Shown one piece after another: positions 27,109-35,209 of a stretch of 64,000 bases of DNA (positions are counted from its first letter, which is position 1; each line of letters starts with the position of its first letter). This stretch comes from Skermania sp. ID1734 (GTDB lineage: Bacteria; Actinomycetota; Actinomycetes; Mycobacteriales; Mycobacteriaceae). The notes beneath the pieces are model-generated. The model worked only from the letters and a program-made list of their open reading frames with translations. It was not told the DNA's origin and did no database searches. The position numbers and the translations under genes were made by a program. Where the stretch lies: contig NZ_VLIY01000010.1 of assembly GCF_007489285.1 (NCBI RefSeq), positions 1 to 64,000 of the forward strand. Reading direction: 5' to 3'.

Positions 27109-30051
27109 TCAACCGACCGCGGCGGCCCTTCGGCTGGGTGACGCCTTCTTCGGGTTTCGCTTAGCGGTGCGTTTCCCCGGCGAGGCGGCAGTGCGCCGTG
27201 GCTTGAGAACGTGCCGGAGGAACTGGCCCGTGTAGCTCTCCTCGATCGCGGCGACCTCTTCGGGGGTGCCTTGCGCGACGACGGTTCCGCCGCCCGAGCC
27301 ACCCTCGGGCCCCATGTCGATCACCCAGTCCGACGTCTTGATGACGTCGAGGTTGTGTTCGATCACGATGACCGTGTTGCCCTTGTCAACAAGTCCGTTG
27401 ATGACGGCCAATAGCTTGCGGATGTCTTCGAAATGCAGGCCGGTGGTGGGCTCGTCGAGGATGTAGATGGTTCGCCCAGTGGACCGCTTCTGCAATTCGG
27501 CCGCCAACTTGACGCGTTGCGCCTCGCCACCAGACAGTGTCGGCGCCGGCTGGCCGAGCCGGACGTAGCCGAGCCCCACGTCGACGAGCGTCTTCAGGTA
27601 GCGGTGAATCGAGGTGACCGGCTGGAAGAATTCCGCTGCCTCCTCGATGGACATGTCGAGCACCTCGGCGATCGTCTTGCCCTTGTAGTGCACCTCGAGC
27701 GTTTCCCGGTTGTACCGCGCACCGTGGCAGACCTCGCACGGGACATACACGTCCGGCAGGAAGTTCATCTCGATCTTGATGGTGCCGTCCCCCGAACAGG
27801 CCTCGCAGCGACCGCCCTTCACGTTGAACGAGAAGCGCCCCGGCTGGTAGCCGCGGACTTTCGCCTCGGTGGTCGCGGCGAACAGCGTCCGGATCTTGTC
27901 GAACACGCCCGTGTACGTCGCCGCGTTGGATCGTGGCGTACGCCCGATCGGTGACTGGTCGACCTGGACGAGCTTGTCGAGGTGGTCGAGGCCGTTGACG
28001 CGGGTGTGCCGCCCAGGGACCTGCCGTGCGCCGTTGAGCTTGTTCGCGAGCACCGTCGCGAGAATGTCGTTGACCAGCGTCGACTTACCCGACCCGGATA
28101 CGCCGGTAACCGAGGTCAGTACCCCGAGCGGAAAGCTCACGTCGATGCCGCGCAGGTTGTGTTCGCGCGCGCCCACGACGGTGACTTGGCGACGTTTGTT
28201 CACGGGCCGGCGCACCATCGGCACGGCGATCTCGGAACGACCGGACAGGTATGCGCCGGTCAACGATTCCGGATCGGTGAGCAACTCCTGGTAGGGACCG
28301 CTGTGCACGACGCGGCCACCGTGCTCACCGGCCAGCGGCCCGATGTCGACAACCCAGTCCGACGCACGAATCGTGTCTTCGTCGTGCTCGACGACGATCA
28401 GCGTGTTGCCGAGGTCGCGCAGCCGGGTGAGCGTGTCGATGAGGCGTCGATTGTCGCGCTGATGCAGCCCGATCGATGGCTCGTCGAGCACGTAGAGCAC
28501 GCCCACCAATCCGGACCCGATCTGGGTGGCCAGCCGGATTCGTTGGGCCTCGCCGCCGGACAACGTCCCCGCGGCCCGGGACAACGACAGGTACTCCAGG
28601 CCGACGTCGAGCAGGAATCCCAGCCGTGCCTGTACTTCCTTGAGGACTTGGCCGGCGATCGCTTGCTCGCGCGCTCCCAGAGTCAGCTGGTTGAGGAACT
28701 TGGAGCATTCCGCGACGGAAAGTTCGCTGACCTCGGCGATCGACTTGCGCTCCGCCCCCGCCGCAATGGTCACCGCAAGGATCTCGGGGCGCAGCCTGGC
28801 TCCGCTACATGCCGGACAGGGCACGTCCCGCATGTAGCCGTCGTAGCGCTCCTTCATTTGCTCCGACTCAGTTTGCTCCAACCGTCGGTGCAGGAACGGC
28901 ATGACGCCTTCGAAGTCGGCGTAGTAGGAGCGCACCCGCCCGTAGCGGTTCTTGTACCGCACGTGTACCTGGTCGGCGCTGCCCTCCAGCACCGCCTTGC
29001 GCGCCTTGGCCGGCAGATCCTTCCATGGGGTGGACATCGAAAAGCCCTGGATCTCCGCCAAGCCGGAAAGCAGCCGGCCGAAGTACTCCGACGTCTGACC
29101 CATCGACCACGGCGCGATCGCGCCGTCCTCGAGGCTCAGTTCCGGATCCGGCACCACCAGGTCCGGATCGACCTCCTTGCGAATCCCTAGGCCGGTGCAG
29201 TCCGGGCAGGCACCGTAGGGCGAGTTGAACGAGAACGACCGCGGTTCCAGATCGTCGACGTCCAGCGGGTGCCCGTTGGGGCACGCGAGCCGCTCGGAGA
29301 ACCGACGTTCCCGGTCGTGGGCGTGCTCGTCGCGGTCGACGAAATCCAACACGACAATGCCGTCGGCCAGCCGCAGCGCGGTCTCCACGGAATCGGTGAG
29401 CCGCTGCTTCGAACTCGGCTTGACCGTCAATCGGTCCACCACGACCTCGATGTCGTGCTTTTCCTGCTTCTTCAGCTTCGGCGGGTCGGTCAGCGGGTGC
29501 ACGACGCCGTCCACCCGCACGCGGGCGTAACCCTGCGAGTTCAACTGGTCGAACAGGTCGACGAATTCGCCCTTGCGCGTCCGGACCACCGGTGCGAGCA
29601 CCTGGAAGCGGATGCCCTCCTCCATGGCCAGCACCTGGTCCACGATCTGTTGCGGCGTCTGCTTGGCGATGCGCTCGCCGCACACCGGGCAATGCGCCGT
29701 TCCTGCCCGCGCGTACAGCAGCCGCAGGTAGTCGTAGATCTCCGTGATGGTGCCGACCGTCGAACGCGGGTTGCGGTTGGTCGACTTCTGGTCGATCGAC
29801 ACCGCCGGCGAGAGGCCTTCGATGAAGTCGACGTCCGGCTTGTCCATCTGGCCGAGGAACTGCCGGGCGTACGCAGACAACGACTCCACATACCGTCGCT
29901 GGCCCTCGGCGAAGATCGTGTCGAACGCAAGGCTCGACTTGCCGGAACCGGACAGGCCGGTGAAGACAATGAGGCTGTCCCGCGGCAAATCCAGATCGAC
30001 GCCGCGCAGATTATGTTCGCGCGCGCCACGTACAACCAGGCGATCCGCCAC
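27109..30051 (-). CDS. uvrA: UvrABC system protein A
   Basis: Damage-recognition ATPase of nucleotide excision repair, 980 aa, two ABC modules. First Walker A is [13 protein letters not shown], second is [12 protein letters not shown]; signatures [12 protein letters not shown] and [12 protein letters not shown]; zinc-finger Cys pairs CPVCGE, CPDCTG and CEACSG/CEVCHG. Start GTG 30051 is preferred because AAGGA lies 5-6 nt before it, while an ATG two codons earlier sits on top of that site. The C-terminus ends in a basic tail ([16 protein letters not shown]). Only a half LexA-like site (TCGAAC at 30070-30075) is seen upstream. Confidence 0.97.
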   Translation of the reverse strand: MADRLVVRGAREHNLRGVDLDLPRDSLIVFTGLSGSGKSSLAFDTIFAEGQRRYVESLSAYARQFLGQMDKPDVDFIEGLSPAVSIDQKSTNRNPRSTVGTITEIYDYLRLLYARAGTAHCPVCGERIAKQTPQQIVDQVLAMEEGIRFQVLAPVVRTRKGEFVDLFDQLNSQGYARVRVDGVVHPLTDPPKLKKQEKHDIEVVVDRLTVKPSSKQRLTDSVETALRLADGIVVLDFVDRDEHAHDRERRFSERLACPNGHPLDVDDLEPRSFSFNSPYGACPDCTGLGIRKEVDPDLVVPDPELSLEDGAIAPWSMGQTSEYFGRLLSGLAEIQGFSMSTPWKDLPAKARKAVLEGSADQVHVRYKNRYGRVRSYYADFEGVMPFLHRRLEQTESEQMKERYDGYMRDVPCPACSGARLRPEILAVTIAAGAERKSIAEVSELSVAECSKFLNQLTLGAREQAIAGQVLKEVQARLGFLLDVGLEYLSLSRAAGTLSGGEAQRIRLATQIGSGLVGVLYVLDEPSIGLHQRDNRRLIDTLTRLRDLGNTLIVVEHDEDTIRASDWVVDIGPLAGEHGGRVVHSGPYQELLTDPESLTGAYLSGRSEIAVPMVRRPVNKRRQVTVVGAREHNLRGIDVSFPLGVLTSVTGVSGSGKSTLVNDILATVLANKLNGARQVPGRHTRVNGLDHLDKLVQVDQSPIGRTPRSNAATYTGVFDKIRTLFAATTEAKVRGYQPGRFSFNVKGGRCEACSGDGTIKIEMNFLPDVYVPCEVCHGARYNRETLEVHYKGKTIAEVLDMSIEEAAEFFQPVTSIHRYLKTLVDVGLGYVRLGQPAPTLSGGEAQRVKLAAELQKRSTGRTIYILDEPTTGLHFEDIRKLLAVINGLVDKGNTVIVIEHNLDVIKTSDWVIDMGPEGGSGGGTVVAQGTPEEVAAIEESYTGQFLRHVLKPRRTAASPGKRTAKRNPKKASPSRRAAAVG

Positions 30052-30213
30052 AAGCATCCTTCCGCAATTTCGAACCGGCGAGACTCCAGGCCCGCCCTGG
30101 TCGCCATGCTATGTGCACCCACCGACAAGTTTCGACGGCCGAGCGTGAGGGGAGAAACGCCGACCACCCCAAGCCCTGTTGGCGGCCCTCCATCGACGGT
30201 AGCGTGCGGTCCT

Positions 30214-30897
30214 ATGGAGTCCCATTCGGTACCGATCGACACCACCTACACCGGTCATGTTTCCGCCGGGTCGGCAGCGCAGCAGCGCGACGTCCCCGGC
30301 GCGACGATCATCAAAATGTCCGTCGGCCCCATGGATAACAACGCCTACCTGCTGCGTTGTTCCGAGACCGGGCTGTGCCTGCTGATCGACGCGGCCAACG
30401 ACGCGGACCGGCTGATCTGGCTGCTCGAACAGGAAGCCCCCGCCCTCGAGCTCATCATCACCACCCACCAGCACGCCGACCATTGGCAGGCGCTGCAGGA
30501 GGTGGCCGCGACGACCCGGGCCGCCACGGCTGCGCACCCGCTCGATGCGCAACCGCTGCCGGTCAAGCCGGACCGCCTGCTGAACGACGGGGACACAGTT
30601 CACGTAGGAGAGATGGCCCTCGACGTTATCCACCTGCAGGGACACACGCCCGGGTCCATCGCACTCGTACTGACCGACCGCGACGGCCAGGTACATATCT
30701 TCACCGGGGACTGTCTCTTCCCCGGTGGCGTCGGCAAAACGACGAATCCGACGGACTTCGCCAGCCTGCTCGGCGGCGTCGAGTCGAAGCTCTTCAACCG
30801 CTATGCAGACGCGCATATCTATCCCGGCCACGGAGACGACACCATGCTGGCCGACGAGCGGCCGAAGCTGACCGAGTGGCGCGAGAGGGGCTGGTGA
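30214..30897 (+). CDS. Metallo-beta-lactamase-fold hydrolase (glyoxalase II-like)
   Basis: 227-aa cytosolic metallohydrolase, Rv1637c position. The zinc motif is THQHADHWQA (HxHxDH), then HTPGSI, then TGDCLFPGG and PGHGDDT for the remaining ligands. Likely hydrolyses a thioester or small-molecule ester; glyoxalase II-like activity is typical but not certain. Start ATG 30214 has no Shine-Dalgarno; TAGCGT 8 nt before it could give a leaderless message. The lipoprotein gene follows after 4 nt. Confidence 0.88.
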   Translation: MESHSVPIDTTYTGHVSAGSAAQQRDVPGATIIKMSVGPMDNNAYLLRCSETGLCLLIDAANDADRLIWLLEQEAPALELIITTHQHADHWQALQEVAATTRAATAAHPLDAQPLPVKPDRLLNDGDTVHVGEMALDVIHLQGHTPGSIALVLTDRDGQVHIFTGDCLFPGGVGKTTNPTDFASLLGGVESKLFNRYADAHIYPGHGDDTMLADERPKLTEWRERGW

Positions 30898-30901
30898 CCG
30901 G

Positions 30902-31330
30902 ATGCTCCGCACAACAACTCTCCTCGGTGCGTGCGCCCTCGCTCTTGCTGTTTCCGGGTGCTCGGGCGGCGACGGAAACAACCAGGCATCCGGTGCGCCC
31001 ACCACGCCGGCGACGAAAGCGGCCGTCTTCACCTGCCGCGGCGAGCCGCAGGTTCGACCGGCGACCATCGACTCGGTCTTCTGCGCCGACATGGGTCTCA
31101 CCGTCACCTCGATCACCTGGCAGTCGTGGGGCGACAACAACGCCGTCGGCACCGGCACGGAGAACAAGAATCTCTGCGAACCCACCTGCGCGGCCGGCAA
31201 GATCCAGCACCGACCGGTGACGGTCACGCTGTCGAACCCGCAGGACGGCGGATTCTCCAAGATCACCCTGACCGCGGGCGACGGCACGTCGGAAAGCTAT
31301 CCGCTACCGAACAGCCACGCGGGCCACTAG
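30902..31330 (+). CDS. Secreted lipoprotein, small, unknown function
   Basis: 142-aa exported protein. A lipoprotein signal peptide ends in lipobox AVSGC (Cys20), followed by a low-complexity linker (SGGDGNNQASGAPTTP). The mature part has four more Cys (FTCRG, VFCAD, NLCEP, PTCAAG), which could form two disulfides. GAGAGGGG precedes the ATG by about 10 nt and overlaps the end of the metallo-hydrolase gene, so the two are co-transcribed. No family is recognised. Confidence 0.8.
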   Translation: MLRTTTLLGACALALAVSGCSGGDGNNQASGAPTTPATKAAVFTCRGEPQVRPATIDSVFCADMGLTVTSITWQSWGDNNAVGTGTENKNLCEPTCAAGKIQHRPVTVTLSNPQDGGFSKITLTAGDGTSESYPLPNSHAGH

Positions 31331-31334
31331 GTAA

Positions 31335-32300
31335 CTAGTCGGAGCCGCCTGGATCCGCCGCGCCCGCTTGTTCGTCTCGCGCGGCCCAGTCGAGGAGTTC
31401 ATCGAGGAGGTACACCGCGTCGTCGATGCCGGCGTCGAGATCGCCTAGCCGCGCAAAGCGTTGCGGCACTGTGGCAATAGTGAAATCGGCAGGCTCGATG
31501 GCGGGTATTTCGTCCCACGTCACCGGCGTCGACACGGTAGCCCTCGGCACACCACGCACCGAATATGCGCTCGCGATGGTGTGGTCGCGCGCGTTCTGGT
31601 TGTAGTCGACGAACAACTTGTGCGGGTCGCGGTCCTTGCGCCACCACGTCGTCGTCACGTCCTCGGGAGCGCGGCGCTCGACCTCGCGTGCGAACGCCAA
31701 CGCGGCCCGGCGCACATCGGAGAATCCCCATTCCGGTTTGATCCGGACGTAGATGTGCATCCCCTTGCCGCCCGACGTTTTGGGCCACCCGACGGCGCCG
31801 AGTTCGTCGAGCACCTCATGCGCAACCGCGGCCACCCGCCGCACCCTGTCGAATCCGCACTTCGGCCCGGGGTCGAGGTCGATGCGCCATTCGTCGGGGA
31901 ATTCGACCGCGGGCGCTCTCGTGTTCCAGGGATGGAACTCGACCGTAGACATCTGCACCGCCCAGACGACCTGCGCCAACTCCGTGACACACAGCTCGTC
32001 CGCGTGCCGTCCGTAGCGCGGAAAGGTGACCCGCACGGTGCGCACCCAGTCCGGAGCTCCGGTGGGCAACCGCTTCTGGTGCACCTTGTCGCCGCTCAGA
32101 CCGCTGGGGAACCGGTGCAGCATGCAGGGGCGCTCCCGCAGCGCACGGACAATGCCGTCACCCACGGAGATGTAGTAGTTGGCGAGGTCGAGCTTTGTCG
32201 CGCCGAGTTCCGGAAAGTACACGCGGTCCGGGTTGGTTAGTCGCACCGTTCGCTCGCCGACGCGCAACTCGACAGCGGGCGAGGCGGTTTTGTCCGGCAT
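31335..32300 (-). CDS. LigD-type DNA polymerase/primase (PolDom)
   Basis: 321-aa stand-alone polymerase domain of the archaeo-eukaryotic primase family, related to the polymerase part of LigD and to the extra PolDom proteins of mycobacteria. Catalytic acids are in RIDLDPGP, the SGGKGMHIYVRI segment forms the nucleotide site, and ATVSTPVTWDEI is the conserved C-terminal motif. It probably adds ribo- or deoxynucleotides in gap repair. No ligase or nuclease domain is attached and no ku gene is nearby. Start ATG 32300 (MPDKTASPAV) is preceded by TAGTTT at 7 nt, suggesting a leaderless mRNA. Confidence 0.9.
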   Translation of the reverse strand: MPDKTASPAVELRVGERTVRLTNPDRVYFPELGATKLDLANYYISVGDGIVRALRERPCMLHRFPSGLSGDKVHQKRLPTGAPDWVRTVRVTFPRYGRHADELCVTELAQVVWAVQMSTVEFHPWNTRAPAVEFPDEWRIDLDPGPKCGFDRVRRVAAVAHEVLDELGAVGWPKTSGGKGMHIYVRIKPEWGFSDVRRAALAFAREVERRAPEDVTTTWWRKDRDPHKLFVDYNQNARDHTIASAYSVRGVPRATVSTPVTWDEIPAIEPADFTIATVPQRFARLGDLDAGIDDAVYLLDELLDWAARDEQAGAADPGGSD

Positions 32301-32318
32301 GGCAGTCAAACTAATCGC
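32301..32318. promoter_or_regulatory. Divergent leaderless promoter with overlapping -10 elements
   Basis: Only 18 bp separate the start codons of the PolDom gene (minus) and the antiporter gene (plus). Minus strand: TAGTTT (32313-32308), 7 nt, then ATG. Plus strand: CAAACT (32307-32312), 6 nt, then ATG. The two hexamers cover the same bases, and the -35 regions would lie inside the opposite coding sequence. No Shine-Dalgarno fits either gene. Confidence 0.5.
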
Positions 32319-33905
32319 ATGCACCAATTCGCGCTGTTGTTCATTCTGTTGCTCGGGGCTGTGCTGACAGTTCCGCTCGGCGACAAACTTGGGCTGCCGG
32401 CACCGGTGCTGATGACGCTCGCCGGAATTGTGTTGGCGCTGTTGCCTTTTGTGCCGGACATCGACATCTCCCCCGAGTACATCCTCCCGCTACTGCTGCC
32501 GCCGCTGCTCTACGCGGCTGTGCAGCGAACGTCGTGGCGGCAGTTTGCCGCGAACTGGCAACCGATCTTCCTGCTGGCGGTGGCGCTGGTCTTCGTCACC
32601 ACCGCGGCGGTGGCGGTAGTGGCCAATTCGATCGTGCCGGGGCTGCCCATCGCCGCGGCGGTCGCGCTGGGCGCGCTTGTCGCGCCGCCGGATCCGGTCG
32701 CGGTGAGCGCGGTCGCCGGATCGCTCGGGCTGCCGCGCCGGCTCGTATCGATCCTCGAGGGCGAAGGGCTGTTCAACGACGTCACATCGGTGGTGCTGTA
32801 CAACGTCGCCATCGCCGCCGTAGTCAGCGGCTCCTTCACCTGGTCGGTCGCCGCCGCCGAGTTGGCCCTCTCAGCGATTGTCGCGGTAGCCGTGGGCGTG
32901 CTGGTCGGGTTCGCGGGCGCCCGCTTGATGACATTGCTCGGCGACGCGACGCTCCGGGTGGGGCTGACTTTGCTGCTCCCCTACGCGAGCTACGTGATTT
33001 CCGATCAGTTGCACGGGTCGGGCGTGCTCGCCGTGTTGGTGACGGCGCTCTTCCTCAACGAGAAGCGTTCGGACGCCGACGATATCGAGGGCCGCCTGAC
33101 CGGCAGGTCGTTCTGGACGGTGATCGACACACTGGTGACCGGCGTCGCGTTCGGCGTTATCGGCCTCGAACTGCATACCGTGCTGGGCACCGCCAGCGGT
33201 GAACTCGGGCAAATGCTGGTGTGGGGAATCATCGTCTCGGCCGTTGTCATCGCGGTGCGGTTCGCCTGGCTGGTGCCGGCTGCCGCCGCGGTGCGCCGGA
33301 CCAAGCAGGCCCTCGACCCGGACGCCGAACTTCCGTCGAACTTTCGCGAGACCATCGTGATGTGGTGGTCCGGCATGCGCGGGGTGGTGACGGTCGCCCT
33401 GGCGCTGGCCGTTCCCTTACAGATCGACAAGGGCTCGGCGTTTCCTGGGCGCAATCAGATCATCTTCATCGCCTTCACGGTCATCATCGCCACACTGGTG
33501 GTGCAGGGCCTGACGCTGCCCTGGCTGGTCAGGACACTCCGCGTCACCGCCGACACCGCGCGGGAACGTGCCCTGGAGAGCCAGCTCGCGCAATCCGCTA
33601 TGAGTGCGGCCCGAACTCGGCTGCACGAACTCGCCGAGTCGGAAGAGCTGCCCGATGACCTTGTCGAGTTGCTCACCCGGCGCATCATCGAGATGGGTGT
33701 CCGAATCGACCCGGACATCGGCGACGACGAACGGCGGGAAAGCCACCGGGAACGCCTGGCCCGCGTTCGCGCCTTCCGGCGCGCCCAATCCGAGATCATG
33801 TCGGCCGCAAGGCAAGCCGTACTCGCGGCTCGTCATCAGCCGGGCAGCGATCCGGAGTTGGTGGACCGGGTGCTGCATCAACTCGATGTCCGCAGCCTGC
33901 GCTGA
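32319..33905 (+). CDS. Na+/H+ antiporter (CPA1/NhaP type)
   Basis: 528-aa cation/proton antiporter of the cytoplasmic membrane with about 12 hydrophobic segments in the first 410 residues, beginning MHQFALLFILLLGAVLTVPL. Family marks include ALGALVAPPDPVAVSAV and EGEGLFNDVTSVVLYNVAIA, which carry the ion-site acids (PPDPVA and FND). The last 120 residues are a charged cytosolic helical region (ARTRLHELAESEELPDDLVE). Role: pH and sodium homeostasis. Start is the first Met, just across the shared promoter from the PolDom gene. Confidence 0.92.
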   Translation: MHQFALLFILLLGAVLTVPLGDKLGLPAPVLMTLAGIVLALLPFVPDIDISPEYILPLLLPPLLYAAVQRTSWRQFAANWQPIFLLAVALVFVTTAAVAVVANSIVPGLPIAAAVALGALVAPPDPVAVSAVAGSLGLPRRLVSILEGEGLFNDVTSVVLYNVAIAAVVSGSFTWSVAAAELALSAIVAVAVGVLVGFAGARLMTLLGDATLRVGLTLLLPYASYVISDQLHGSGVLAVLVTALFLNEKRSDADDIEGRLTGRSFWTVIDTLVTGVAFGVIGLELHTVLGTASGELGQMLVWGIIVSAVVIAVRFAWLVPAAAAVRRTKQALDPDAELPSNFRETIVMWWSGMRGVVTVALALAVPLQIDKGSAFPGRNQIIFIAFTVIIATLVVQGLTLPWLVRTLRVTADTARERALESQLAQSAMSAARTRLHELAESEELPDDLVELLTRRIIEMGVRIDPDIGDDERRESHRERLARVRAFRRAQSEIMSAARQAVLAARHQPGSDPELVDRVLHQLDVRSLR

Positions 33906-33972
33906 ACGTTTCGTTGCGGAGCTGTCGGGGAATGCGGGGACGGTCCGTGTGACTCACGATGGAGGTTGCCAG

Positions 33973-35118
33973 ATGCTCGTCCGCCGCATCGCCCGTCCGC
34001 TACTGTCGTCCGTGTTCATCGCCGGAGGTATTGAGGCACTGCGCAATCCGCAGCAGCGCGCCGAAGCGGCCGCCCCGATCGTTCAGAAGGGTGAGCAGTC
34101 GCTGCCCAGCAACGTCACCGCAAAGGTGCCGACCGATCCCGTCACTCTCGTCCGGATCAACGCCGCCGTCCAACTCGGTGGCGGCGCGCTTCTCGCGCTC
34201 GGCAAGGCGCCGCGGCTGGCGTCGCTCGCACTCGCTGGAACGGTTATCCCGACAGCGATCACCGAACATGACTTCTGGCAGGAAAAGGACCCGGTCCGCA
34301 AGGCCGAGAAGCGTTCAGAGTTCATCAAGAGCGTCAGCCTGCTCGGTGGACTGATGATCGCGGCGGCTGACACCGAAGGCAAGCCATCGCTGGCGTGGCG
34401 CGGACGGAAGGCCGCGGGTCGGGCCACTGCGGCGGTGTCTGCGGCGTTGCCGGCGGGGATGGCGGCCGACGGTGACAATGCCGAGCGGTTGCGGGAGCGG
34501 CTGCACCACGTGGCCGAAGTCGTGCGCGAGCGGGGACCTGAGCTTGCGGACGCCGCCCGGGAGCGCGGAGCCGAGCTTGGCGAAGCGACCAAGAAGCGCG
34601 GAGCTGAGCTCGCCGAGGTAGCAAGGGAGCGCGGAGCCGAGCTTGGCGAGGTGACCAGAAAGCGCGGAGCCGAGCTTGGCGAGGCGACCAAGAAGCACGC
34701 ACCGGGCCTCGCGGACGCTGCACGTGAGCGCGCCGCGGAACTCGCCGAAATAGCCCGACAGCGCGCCGCCGAACTGGCCGATGCTGCCCGAGACCGGGCA
34801 CCCGAACTGGCCGACGCCGCCCGCGATCGCGCGCCGGAACTCGCCGAGGTGACCAGGAAGCGCGCCCGCGAACTGGCGGAGATAGCGCGGGAACGCGGGC
34901 CCGAATTCGCCGACCTGGCTCGCGAACGCGGCGCCAAGCTCGCCGAAGTCGCGCGCGAACGCGGGCCGGAATTCGCTGAACTCGCCCGCGACCGCGGCCG
35001 GGAGCTAGCCGAGACGGCCCGAGACCGCGGGCCCGAATTCGCCGACCTCGCTCGTGAACGCGGTGTCGACTTGGCCGACACGGCGCGCAAGAAGGCAAAG
35101 TCGCGCTGGCAACGCTAG
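33973..35118 (+). CDS. DoxX-like membrane protein with 17 eleven-residue repeats
   Basis: 381 aa. Residues 1-135 resemble the DoxX family (LVRRIARPLLSSVFIAGGIEALRNP, then LVRINAAVQLGGGALLALGK and hydrophobic helices). Residues 185-371 are 17 consecutive 11-residue units of the form RERGAELAEVA, ending RKKAKSRWQR. Spacing is exact throughout. Hendecad repeats with alternating charge and small/aliphatic residues form long amphipathic helices, as in lipid-coat and desiccation proteins. GGAGG lies 7 nt before ATG 33973. Membrane or lipid-surface binding is an inference; the start in other frames upstream overlaps the antiporter gene and is not used. Confidence 0.8.
   Translation: MLVRRIARPLLSSVFIAGGIEALRNPQQRAEAAAPIVQKGEQSLPSNVTAKVPTDPVTLVRINAAVQLGGGALLALGKAPRLASLALAGTVIPTAITEHDFWQEKDPVRKAEKRSEFIKSVSLLGGLMIAAADTEGKPSLAWRGRKAAGRATAAVSAALPAGMAADGDNAERLRERLHHVAEVVRERGPELADAARERGAELGEATKKRGAELAEVARERGAELGEVTRKRGAELGEATKKHAPGLADAARERAAELAEIARQRAAELADAARDRAPELADAARDRAPELAEVTRKRARELAEIARERGPEFADLARERGAKLAEVARERGPEFAELARDRGRELAETARDRGPEFADLARERGVDLADTARKKAKSRWQR
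34525..35085 (+). repeat. 33-bp tandem repeat array coding the hendecads
   Basis: About 17 units of 33 bp, each encoding one 11-residue repeat of the DoxX-like protein. Neighbouring units share words such as GAGCGCGGAGCCGAGCTTGG, with more identity among units 2-5 (34558-34690) than at the ends, suggesting recent unit duplication there. The reading frame is kept through the array. Confidence 0.8.
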
Positions 35119-35209
35119 CCGGTTTAGCTGCTGCTTCGGCGCGCTGAGCGGATTCGCACTAGACTCCGCAAGGCACTTTTCAAGCCGAAGCTACCGAGGA
35201 GACGTGTTG

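Noticed and set aside
30070-30075. LexA (SOS) box upstream of uvrA
   Set aside because: Only one half-site TCGAAC is present; the second half does not match GTTCGA.
35119-35209. Rifamycin-associated element before the HelD-family gene
   Set aside because: No inverted repeat of that type is visible in the 90-bp upstream region.
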